Shown one piece after another: positions 1 to 5,021 of a DNA stretch of 5,021 nucleotides. The DNA is taken from positions 1 to 5,021 of the forward strand of contig RFIZ01000192.1 of the NCBI GenBank assembly GCA_003695105.1. The letters run 5' to 3'. Made by a program: the position numbers and the translations under genes. The DNA comes from Fidelibacterota bacterium (lineage in GTDB: Bacteria > Fidelibacterota > Marinisomatia > Marinisomatales > J089). The notes beneath the pieces are model-generated. The model had not been told where the DNA came from. It was given only the letters and a program-made list of their open reading frames with translations, and did no database searches. Each line of letters starts with the position of its first letter. The stretch's first letter is position 1.

Positions 1-1862
1 AGCTCCGGATCGGCCCGGTGATCGGGAAACTCCCCGGGGGACAGGTGGGTCGAAAAAGACAGATAGGGCGCTCCGTCGGACAGGATCTGGTAGGAGCCCA
101 CTTCCCAGGTATCGGTAATGATCAGGGACTCGGAATTGAAATCCGGGATCAGGCGATAACTGTTTCCCGCCGGCGTGACCATTTCCCAGCGACTGTTAAT
201 CAATTCCCGGGGGAGGTGGATGATTTTGGTCGCTCCCACCGGAATGGGACTCGTATTGGTCTCATCCACCGCGGAATAAACCAGAATCCGGTGTAACAGG
301 GGCACCAGCAGACCTTTCATGGGCAGGTCGGTGGACTGAAGCTCCACCGGACTGGCAAATAAAAACAGGGATCCCTTACCATGGGGATGACGAATGAGGT
401 AGGGATCACCGTTCGTGAAGCGGAGAATGACCTCATCCTCCCCTGCCGCCTGGAGCCGTTCGTACCGGGACACCAGGGGCAGTTCGCCCTTCAGGTTGCG
501 CAGGCGCAGGTCAGCCAGAATGGGATGGGCGGAATGAGCTTCCAGAGAGAAATAGTTTCCTTCACCGGCCTCCCGCCATCCCAGCGTCCGGGGCAGGCCC
601 AATTCCCGGCGCGCCCGGGGAGTCAACGCCTGTCCCAGTGCATCACCATAAAACAAGAGTATACTCCCCCCTTCCGCCAGAAAAGAATCCATTTCCTTGA
701 CGATATTATCCGGCAAAAAATCGGGATTATGGAAAATCAGAATGTCGTTTTCCTGCCATTTCACTTCTTCCGGTACCGGGCTGTAGTCCGTCGTTAACAC
801 CAGAAAATCTCCCTGTTGGTCAATGGAGGATAAGGCCAGATTCAGGAAAAAGCCATCCTCCGCATTCCGGGAGATTGCCTGACAGGCGATCTGGACCGGA
901 ATGGGAATTTCCAGTGTGTACCGGTTATCCAGCGAGAAATCATCTTTGGGTAGTTCCAAACGACCTTTGACGATGCCTGACTCTCCGGGGAAAGCCTGGA
1001 ATACATAATTTTTTTCCGTCTGAGGAGACAGAGTGACGACCACCTGGCCGACGCGTTGGTCGTCCAAAAACAATTCGACGGGCACGTTTTTCTTTTCGAT
1101 TGTACCCGAATTCCTGACCTGGGTCGATAGTTTCAAGAGGGAGTTGGGTAAACGCACGGAGCTTTTGGTTTCTCCGGATACAAGCGAAAGATTATCCTCT
1201 ACCGGAGCAAAATGGGTCAGGTAATACCGCCAGGCAGAATCCGGCTGCCAGTCCGCCGGCGGAGCGACGGGAATGTCGCTAAGTAAAAACATTTCCCGGT
1301 TCGGCTCCCGGGGATGTTCACGCTGGACAATGGAATCCACTGCAGACCAGAGGTGATCCTCCCCGCCGCTGGGGAGGATATTGTCCAACCGGGCATTGAT
1401 TTTGCCTGGATCGGCTTCTCCCTGATACAGCCTACGGAAAGGGGTGGTCTGATAGATGCTGACTGTAGACTGCCCCTTCACCGAAGAAAGAATGTCCGGG
1501 ATCATTTTTCGGCAGATGTCCAGAAAAGATGTTTCTCCCTGTACCGCGGCCATGCTGGCCGAATTGTCCACCAGACAGACAATGTGGTTTTCCTGGGTTC
1601 CCCCCACCCACGTGGGGAGAATCCCGTGACGTACCGGCCGGGAAAAGGCCAACACCAGAAATACGATCATCAGGGTCCGCAACAGAATCAGCAGCCATTG
1701 TTTCCATTGAATCCGCCGCAGGGAATCGTGCTCCATCTCTTTCAGAAAAGCCAGGGAACTGAATTCCACTTCCCGGGTGTTGCGCTGACTGAACAAATGA
1801 ATCAACAGAGGGGCGGCCGCCGCCACCAGACCCCAGAGCATCGTCGGAGACAGAAAAGTCAT
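1..1862 (-). CDS. BatA-domain / von Willebrand factor A-like membrane protein with glutamine amidotransferase-like region (C-terminus beyond window edge)
   Basis: The frame starts with ATG at 1862 and stays open for 620 codons to the left edge, so the C-terminus is missing. Residues 1-76 match the BatA N-terminal double-transmembrane domain: a first membrane helix (about 9-25, ending PLLIHLFSQR), a cytoplasmic stretch with FSSLAFL and RRIQWKQW, then a second helix (about 56-73) ending LAFSRP. A vWA-like domain follows (about 92-215), with the metal-site motif DNSAS at 99-103 and LLSDIP with Asp196. The usual third-motif Thr is not evident (SGGEDHLW at 165-172). Residues about 216-340 look like extracytoplasmic beta-sandwich, with VRNSG and DNRY typical of this family. 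Residues about 350-540 resemble the class I glutamine amidotransferase-like fold (NDILIFHNPD, FLAEGGSILLF), then HGKGSLFLFASP and LLVPLLHRILVYSA, a strong signature of long BatA proteins in FCB bacteria. I see no amidotransferase catalytic triad. Role unknown; related Bat proteins are linked to aerotolerance and envelope stress, a weakly supported analogy. Confidence 0.9.
   Translation of the reverse strand, partial: MTFLSPTMLWGLVAAAAPLLIHLFSQRNTREVEFSSLAFLKEMEHDSLRRIQWKQWLLILLRTLMIVFLVLAFSRPVRHGILPTWVGGTQENHIVCLVDNSASMAAVQGETSFLDICRKMIPDILSSVKGQSTVSIYQTTPFRRLYQGEADPGKINARLDNILPSGGEDHLWSAVDSIVQREHPREPNREMFLLSDIPVAPPADWQPDSAWRYYLTHFAPVEDNLSLVSGETKSSVRLPNSLLKLSTQVRNSGTIEKKNVPVELFLDDQRVGQVVVTLSPQTEKNYVFQAFPGESGIVKGRLELPKDDFSLDNRYTLEIPIPVQIACQAISRNAEDGFFLNLALSSIDQQGDFLVLTTDYSPVPEEVKWQENDILIFHNPDFLPDNIVKEMDSFLAEGGSILLFYGDALGQALTPRARRELGLPRTLGWREAGEGNYFSLEAHSAHPILADLRLRNLKGELPLVSRYERLQAAGEDEVILRFTNGDPYLIRHPHGKGSLFLFASPVELQSTDLPMKGLLVPLLHRILVYSAVDETNTSPIPVGATKIIHLPRELINSRWEMVTPAGNSYRLIPDFNSESLIITDTWEVGSYQILSDGAPYLSFSTHLSPGEFPDHRADPE
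1859..1862 (-). other. Lipid kinase/BatA gene start-stop overlap (ATGA)
   Basis: The minus strand reads ATGA: the BatA-type gene begins inside the stop of the lipid kinase-like gene. The upstream bases (GGGTCTGGCGAT) encode the hydrophobic C-terminus Leu-Gly-Leu-Ala-Ile and show no good ribosome binding site. Confidence 0.87.
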
Positions 1863-2443
1863 ATCGCCAGACCCAGCAGCGTCATGACCAGTCCCGCTCC
1901 CAGAGGCAGGCGCAGATTATCATCGATGGCCAATGGCAAGGCCTCCAGAATCATAGCCGTCAGGGCGCCGGTGCCTTTGACTGCCCAGCTCAGGGACGGG
2001 AAAAACCAGGCCACCAACAGACAAACCGCGATTCCTCCCAGACTGCCTTCCAGAGTTTTGTTCCCAATGGAAATCCGGCCCCAGCGCCGACCCACGATTC
2101 CGGCGGCCGTGTCCCCAAAGCTCATGAACAACAGAGACAAACAGGCGATTTCCTTCGGGAACAACAGAATAGTCAGAGCCGACCCGGCGAAGACCCAGGT
2201 GGCGCCGGTCCACCGGCCCTCGCGTTCCTCCGGTTTGAGCAGGGTGACCAGCATCCCCTGGAACACCGACCGCAACCATGTATGGGACTGGCGGTGAGAT
2301 TCCACCCAGACGGCGATCAACCACAGGAGGGCCAGCAACCCGCCCAGGACCCAGCGATCGGGGATAAAGTACAGGTACAGGATGGGGAAAAAGGCATTCC
2401 CGATGTGAATCAATTTGCGGAAAGTGTAGCCGACGGTTTCCAC
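1859..2443 (-). CDS. SEC59/DGK1/VTE5-family CTP-dependent lipid (polyprenol/diacylglycerol) kinase-like membrane protein
   Basis: This 194-residue, highly hydrophobic protein belongs to the family of dolichol kinase (SEC59), yeast diacylglycerol kinase DGK1 and phytol kinase VTE5, often labelled phosphatidate cytidylyltransferase-like. Characterised members phosphorylate a lipid alcohol, mostly with CTP. Family marks in order: RKLIHI at 9-14; EGRWTGATW at 75-83; the membrane-embedded GDTAAGIVGRRWGR at 110-123; GNKTLEGSLGG at 127-137; and E-A-LPL-x-IDDN near 167-176. Hydrophobic stretches lie at about 14-27, 31-48, 82-109, 133-149 and 178-194, implying several membrane passes. The start is a GTG; a TAA stop of the PASTA gene lies in the same frame two codons upstream, so no earlier start is possible, and the next candidate would remove the conserved RK. 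The TGA stop overlaps the next ATG. The substrate cannot be read from sequence: undecaprenol or diacylglycerol are plausible, and cytidylyltransferase activity is less likely. Confidence 0.88.
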   Translation of the reverse strand: METVGYTFRKLIHIGNAFFPILYLYFIPDRWVLGGLLALLWLIAVWVESHRQSHTWLRSVFQGMLVTLLKPEEREGRWTGATWVFAGSALTILLFPKEIACLSLLFMSFGDTAAGIVGRRWGRISIGNKTLEGSLGGIAVCLLVAWFFPSLSWAVKGTGALTAMILEALPLAIDDNLRLPLGAGLVMTLLGLAI

Positions 2444-2449
2444 CGGTTA
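2441..2449 (-). other. PASTA/lipid kinase junction TAA-CCG-GTG in one frame
   Basis: The TAA stop of the PASTA gene is followed in the same reading frame by one CCG codon and then the GTG start of the lipid kinase-like gene. The two genes are therefore separated by a single stop codon. No Shine-Dalgarno motif is visible in front of the GTG, so re-initiation after termination is the likely mode of translation. Confidence 0.8.
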
Positions 2450-3202
2450 TTGATTCATCATCTGGTTGAATATATCCTGCATATTCAGGACGCTGATGGT
2501 GATATCCACCGCCTGAGGCTTATCCAGAACCGTTCCGGCTTCGATGGACTGTTCCAGGACCGTATAGGGAATCAAATCTTCGTTCTGCCGGTAAAACACT
2601 TTCCCCAGGTTCAACCCGGCGGATTTCAACTTCTCCACCGCTTTCTGCTGGCTCAAACCGAACAGATCCGGAACCTGGTAAAAGTTGGGCGGCTGTCCTT
2701 TGCTGATACGCAGGTGCACTCCCAGACCCTTGGGAACCGGATCCCCGGCTTTGGGAGCCTGCCAGACCACCGTATTGGCCGGGAATTCGGGGTTGTACTC
2801 GGTAAAAATGGTATCCACTTCCAGACCGGCCTGTTTCAGCATCAGCAAGGCGCTGCGTTTCGACTGTCCCACCAGATCAGGCACGGCAACCATTTTTTCC
2901 GGCCGGGTGATCGTCAGCCGCACCGTCCGGCCCTCCTTGACTTTTGTGTTGGGCGCGGGGAATTGGTCCACGACCAGATTGGACTCCTGATTATTGGTGA
3001 ACAAGGTATCATAAACGACGCCCCGGAATCCTTCCGATTCCAGAACGGCCAGGGCTTTTTTCAGCGGACGCTCCTTCACATTGACCAGATAGCGTTCCTG
3101 GCCCTGGCGGGTATACCAGGGCATGATGAACAGTTCCATCAAGACCAGGAACACTCCCGAGATCAATCCGATGGTTACCAGGTAGCGAATCAGGGTTTTC
3201 AT
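2447..3202 (-). CDS. Membrane-anchored protein with three PASTA domains, no kinase
   Basis: This 251-residue protein has a short cytoplasmic start (MKTLIRY), one transmembrane segment at about residues 5-27 and an extracytoplasmic part made of three tandem PASTA repeats. Repeat 1 (about 38-101) is degenerate: it lacks the VPDL opening but keeps the helix ALAVLESEGF and the D.FPAPNTKVKEG..V.L.I end. Repeat 2 (104-169) opens MVAVPDLVGQS and ends APKAGDPVPKG..V.L.IS. Repeat 3 (about 174-239) opens YQVPDLFGLS and has the helix AVEKLKSAGL. The tail (240-251) is Gln/Asn/Met-rich. In other proteins (PrkC/PknB kinases, PBP2x) PASTA domains bind muropeptides or lipid II or act as spacers; no catalytic domain is present here. 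Kinase-free PASTA proteins of this size are known in FCB-group bacteria. The ATG overlaps the rsmB stop (ATGA), with A-rich sequence but no clear Shine-Dalgarno motif in front. A role in peptidoglycan sensing or septal synthesis is inference; the fold and topology are well supported. Confidence 0.93.
   Translation of the reverse strand: MKTLIRYLVTIGLISGVFLVLMELFIMPWYTRQGQERYLVNVKERPLKKALAVLESEGFRGVVYDTLFTNNQESNLVVDQFPAPNTKVKEGRTVRLTITRPEKMVAVPDLVGQSKRSALLMLKQAGLEVDTIFTEYNPEFPANTVVWQAPKAGDPVPKGLGVHLRISKGQPPNFYQVPDLFGLSQQKAVEKLKSAGLNLGKVFYRQNEDLIPYTVLEQSIEAGTVLDKPQAVDITISVLNMQDIFNQMMNQ
3199..3202 (-). other. rsmB/PASTA gene start-stop overlap (ATGA)
   Basis: The minus strand reads ATGA, with the PASTA gene ATG overlapping the rsmB TGA. 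The sequence in front is A-rich (ACTTAAAAAAGTGGC) and without a GGAGG-like site, as is common in Bacteroidota-type genomes. It also encodes the Leu-Lys-Lys-Val-Ala end of RsmB. Confidence 0.88.
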
Positions 3203-4503
3203 GCCACTTTTTTAAGTAAAAAACCGAACATGCCGTCGATCGGTTCCCGATCGGGGAGGATTTCCAATGCCAGTCCTTCCCGACGCCATGAATCCGGAAA
3301 CGTCTCCGGCGGCGAAACGATTTCAAAATGTTCCAGCAATTTACGGCTGGCCTCCAGCACATCCCAATTCTCTTCCTGTTCCAGGGAGCAGGTGGCGTAC
3401 AACAGGCGCCCGCCGGGTTTTACAAAAGACCACATGTGGGTCACCATCTGGGTCTGGAGTGCAGCAAAGACGGGCAGTTCCCGCGGAGATCGCCGCCATT
3501 TGATATCGGGCCGCCGGCCGATGATTCCCGTTCCACTGCAGGGCGCATCAATCAGGACCGCATCGGCCAGGGGAAATTCATCCCGGGTGGCATCCTTTAC
3601 CGCCCATTGAATCAGGGTGGCCGGATGGCGGGTCTCATCCTGACGGGCGACGGCCAGGCGTTCTGCGGAACTGTCACTGGCATAAATGATCCCCTGATTC
3701 CGCATTTTTTCCGCCATATACCGGCTTTTGGTTCCCGGCGCCGCGCAAACATCCAGGACAATCTCACCGGGACGAGGATCCAGCCATTCCACTATGGCAC
3801 CGGCGCCGCGCCCCTGAAACGACAGGGCTCCCTGCCGAAACAGCTCCGTCTGCATCCACAGGCCGGGGGATTCCTCGGACGTGTAAAAACAGTCCGAATC
3901 GGGCAGGGGCGTGAGAGACAGGGTGTCCGGAAGGGCGTTCAACAATTCATTCTCCGATATCAGAGTCGCATTACGCCGCAGGACGGTTCCCGTTCCCCGG
4001 TTCAGGTTGTGACAGATCCGGGTAGTCCTTTCCCGGCCCCAGCGTGTTTCCCAGCGCCGGACCATCCAGTCGGGAAAGGATTCGCGGCGGGCCAGTTCCC
4101 GGGGCGGACTTACATCCAGGCGGGAACCGGAGAGGGACTGACCCAGGGCATTGACAAACGCCCCGGCTTTGCGGCTGATTTTCCGTTTGGCCAACTCCAC
4201 CGCCGAATGAACCGCCGCATATGCCGGGACCGTGGAATCCTGGAGCAATTCATAAAACAAGATATGGGTCAACGCTTTCAGACCGGGTGATATCCTGGTC
4301 CTCCGCTTTCCCGTGAACCGGTTCAGATATTCATCGAAGAGACGTTGCCAGCGGATGCATTCCTGCACCAGGACCCGGACCCGGCCCGCATCCCGGGTGG
4401 ACAACTGCTTCAGGGGGAGGTTTGTCAGGATCCGTTCCGGTCGTTCCCGGGTGCGATAAAAAGTACGGAGAGCCTGAAAGGCGATGTCCCGGCCCGAAGT
4501 CAC
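3199..4503 (-). CDS. rsmB: 16S rRNA (cytosine-967-C5)-methyltransferase RsmB
   Basis: RsmB methylates C967 (E. coli numbering) of 16S rRNA using S-adenosylmethionine. I place the start at a GTG (first residues VTSGRDIAFQAL), giving 434 residues, close to the 429 of E. coli RsmB. The frame stays open upstream to 4629, but that extension lies inside the conserved end of fmt and is not protein-like. Residues 1-125 form the NusB-like RNA-binding domain, with SPGLKALTHILFYELL near 72-87 and FVNALG at 116-121. The Rossmann methyltransferase domain follows: SAM motif I DVCAAPGTKSRYMAEKM at 251-267; motif IV DAPCSGTG at 319-326, with the product-release Cys322; motif VI YATCS with the catalytic nucleophile Cys372; and a C-terminal DGMFGFLLKK like the usual DGFF.A.L.K. 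All key residues are present, so the enzyme should be active. It overlaps fmt and the PASTA gene by four bases at each end. The RNA-contact segment normally VNAVLRR reads VNALGQS, a mild deviation. Confidence 0.97.
   Translation of the reverse strand: MTSGRDIAFQALRTFYRTRERPERILTNLPLKQLSTRDAGRVRVLVQECIRWQRLFDEYLNRFTGKRRTRISPGLKALTHILFYELLQDSTVPAYAAVHSAVELAKRKISRKAGAFVNALGQSLSGSRLDVSPPRELARRESFPDWMVRRWETRWGRERTTRICHNLNRGTGTVLRRNATLISENELLNALPDTLSLTPLPDSDCFYTSEESPGLWMQTELFRQGALSFQGRGAGAIVEWLDPRPGEIVLDVCAAPGTKSRYMAEKMRNQGIIYASDSSAERLAVARQDETRHPATLIQWAVKDATRDEFPLADAVLIDAPCSGTGIIGRRPDIKWRRSPRELPVFAALQTQMVTHMWSFVKPGGRLLYATCSLEQEENWDVLEASRKLLEHFEIVSPPETFPDSWRREGLALEILPDREPIDGMFGFLLKKVA
4500..4503 (-). 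other. fmt/rsmB start-stop overlap (GTGA)
   Basis: On the minus strand the four bases read GTGA: the GTG start of rsmB shares two bases with the TGA stop of fmt. The bases just upstream (CTTCGAGAC) carry no clear Shine-Dalgarno sequence, so rsmB is probably translated by ribosomes terminating on fmt. This overlap decides the rsmB start. Confidence 0.85.
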
Positions 4504-5021
4504 GTCTCGAAGCGGTCGCCCGCCGAAAGGGGCCTGCCGGCCAAATAATCCCGTATCGACATCACCCGTTTTCCCTGGGGATGCACTTCCTCCACCGCCA
4601 ACAGTCCTTCGCCGGTCTGGACCCAACAAATCCCCGGAGAGACCTTCACGACTGTTCCCGGTGCTTCGCCCCCCTTCTCCGGCACCACCGATGCCCGGGT
4701 GATACCGATCCGTTTTCCCCGGAGAATCGTATACGCCTCCGGTCGGGGCGACAGGGCCCGGATCCAGCCCCGTAACGACTCCGCCGACCGGTCCCAGCGG
4801 AGGATTTGCATCTCAGGCGTGATTTTGGGTGCCCGGCTAACCCCTGCGGTACTTTGGGGGACTGGGGTGACCGTGCCGGATTCCAGACGATCAAGGGTTT
4901 CCACCAGCAAGTCGGCCCCGACGGTCGCCAGGGTGGCGGCCAGGGAGCCATAAGTATCCTCCGGGTGAATCGGGACAGATGTCTGAAGCAGGATATCCCC
5001 CGTATCGACTCTGGGTTTGAT
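4500..5021 (-). CDS. fmt: Methionyl-tRNA formyltransferase, C-terminal 173 residues (N-terminus beyond window edge)
   Basis: Fmt transfers a formyl group from 10-formyltetrahydrofolate to Met-tRNA(fMet), making the initiator tRNA of bacterial translation in the cytosol. The reading frame is open to the right edge, so about 140 N-terminal residues are missing compared with the usual length of about 315; these would carry the folate site and the Asn and His of the catalytic triad. The visible part begins IKPRVDTGDILLQ, the conserved loop whose first Asp (residue 6 here) matches the catalytic Asp of the family. It is followed by the DT..SLA..LA..GA.LL.ETL helix (residues 22-43) and the linker RAPKITPE (63-70). 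The C-terminal tRNA-binding OB-fold domain starts near residue 74 (W-D-x-SA, IRAL.P.P.A) and ends with the typical L.AGDRFE. Its TGA stop overlaps the rsmB GTG start by four bases, and fmt-rsmB adjacency is very common. Identification is secure. The start codon and upstream neighbours (often def) cannot be seen. Confidence 0.97.
   Translation of the reverse strand: MKPRVDTGDILLQTSVPIHPEDTYGSLAATLATVGADLLVETLDRLESGTVTPVPQSTAGVSRAPKITPEMQILRWDRSAESLRGWIRALSPRPEAYTILRGKRIGITRASVVPEKGGEAPGTVVKVSPGICWVQTGEGLLAVEEVHPQGKRVMSIRDYLAGRPLSAGDRFET

Larger units (their letters stand above)
1..5021 (-). other. Five-gene polycistronic unit fmt-rsmB-PASTA-lipid kinase-BatA, open at both ends
   Basis: All five genes lie on the minus strand, and every junction is either a 4-base overlap or a 3-base gap, leaving no room for an internal promoter outside coding sequence or for a terminator. 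A single transcript with coupled translation is the simplest reading. The promoter lies beyond the right edge, and the end of the unit lies beyond the left edge. Confidence 0.85.

Noticed and set aside
18..1224. Small plus-strand open frames of 63 to 138 codons at the left end.
   Set aside because: They are antisense to the continuous 620-codon BatA-type frame, whose family signatures show which strand is coding.
3201..3218. An A6-G run near the end of rsmB that could be a -1 frameshift site producing an RsmB-PASTA fusion.
   Set aside because: The run is in phase AAA-AAA-G rather than the canonical A-AAA-AAG, no downstream stimulatory structure is evident, and the bases are explained by Lys-Lys codons at the RsmB C-terminus.
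1314..3610. Two long plus-strand open frames (327 and 442 codons) covering the whole lipid kinase-like and PASTA genes and parts of the BatA and rsmB genes.
   Set aside because: Their translations are rich in His, Arg, Gln and Pro, have no recognisable domain, and lie opposite genes with clear family motifs. They are antisense shadows of GC-rich coding sequence.
3735..3811. A 12-base direct repeat, ccggcgccgcgc, at 3735-3746 and 3800-3811.
   Set aside because: Both copies lie inside rsmB and encode unrelated conserved or Gly/Ala-rich segments in GC-rich codons; this is a compositional coincidence rather than a mobile or recombination site.
3328..4290. A 320-codon plus-strand open frame opposite rsmB.
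   Set aside because: It is wholly antisense to well-conserved RsmB motifs, has low-complexity composition and no family likeness.
4504..4629. An upstream in-frame extension of rsmB adding 42 residues.
   Set aside because: It overlaps the conserved C-terminus of Fmt in another frame, is Gly/Arg-rich without likeness to RsmB, and the GTG at 4503 gives the family's usual length.

Overview
The window is a dense stretch of bacterial chromosome coding entirely on the minus strand. Five genes read leftward, from position 5021 down to position 1, with no intergenic space longer than three bases. In transcription order they are: the C-terminal part of fmt (methionyl-tRNA formyltransferase, cut by the right edge); a complete rsmB (16S rRNA m5C967 methyltransferase); a membrane-anchored protein with three PASTA domains and no kinase; a small polytopic CTP-dependent lipid kinase-like protein of the SEC59/DGK1/VTE5 family; and a long BatA/von Willebrand factor A-type membrane protein that runs off the left edge. 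No RNA gene, mobile element, CRISPR array, terminator or recognisable promoter was found. The promoter and the operon ends must lie outside the window.

The gene content suggests a bacterium of the Fibrobacterota-Chlorobiota-Bacteroidota (FCB) superphylum or a neighbouring candidate phylum (Marinimicrobia-, Calditrichota- or KSB1-like). The reasons are the BatA N-terminal double-transmembrane domain fused to vWA and glutamine amidotransferase-like regions, a stand-alone PASTA protein without a Ser/Thr kinase, and gene starts without clear Shine-Dalgarno sequences. This is inference from gene families, not a placement by tree. GC content is moderate to high and looks uniform, so nothing points to recent horizontal transfer.

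Layout: 5021-4500 fmt (partial); 4503-3199 rsmB; 3202-2447 PASTA protein; 2443-1859 lipid kinase-like protein; 1862-1 BatA/vWA protein (partial). Three junctions are 4-base start/stop overlaps (GTGA, ATGA, ATGA). The fourth is TAA-CCG-GTG in one reading frame. This strongly suggests a single transcript with coupled translation.

Functionally the operon joins translation initiation and ribosome modification (fmt, rsmB) to cell-envelope functions (PASTA sensor or peptidoglycan binder, polyprenol/lipid kinase, BatA-type surface protein). The fmt-rsmB-PASTA order recalls the Firmicutes arrangement in which fmt and rsmB precede the PASTA kinase prkC, but the kinase and its phosphatase are absent here. 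I see no clearly new system. The most interesting point is the conserved-looking but unexplained envelope trio downstream of rsmB.
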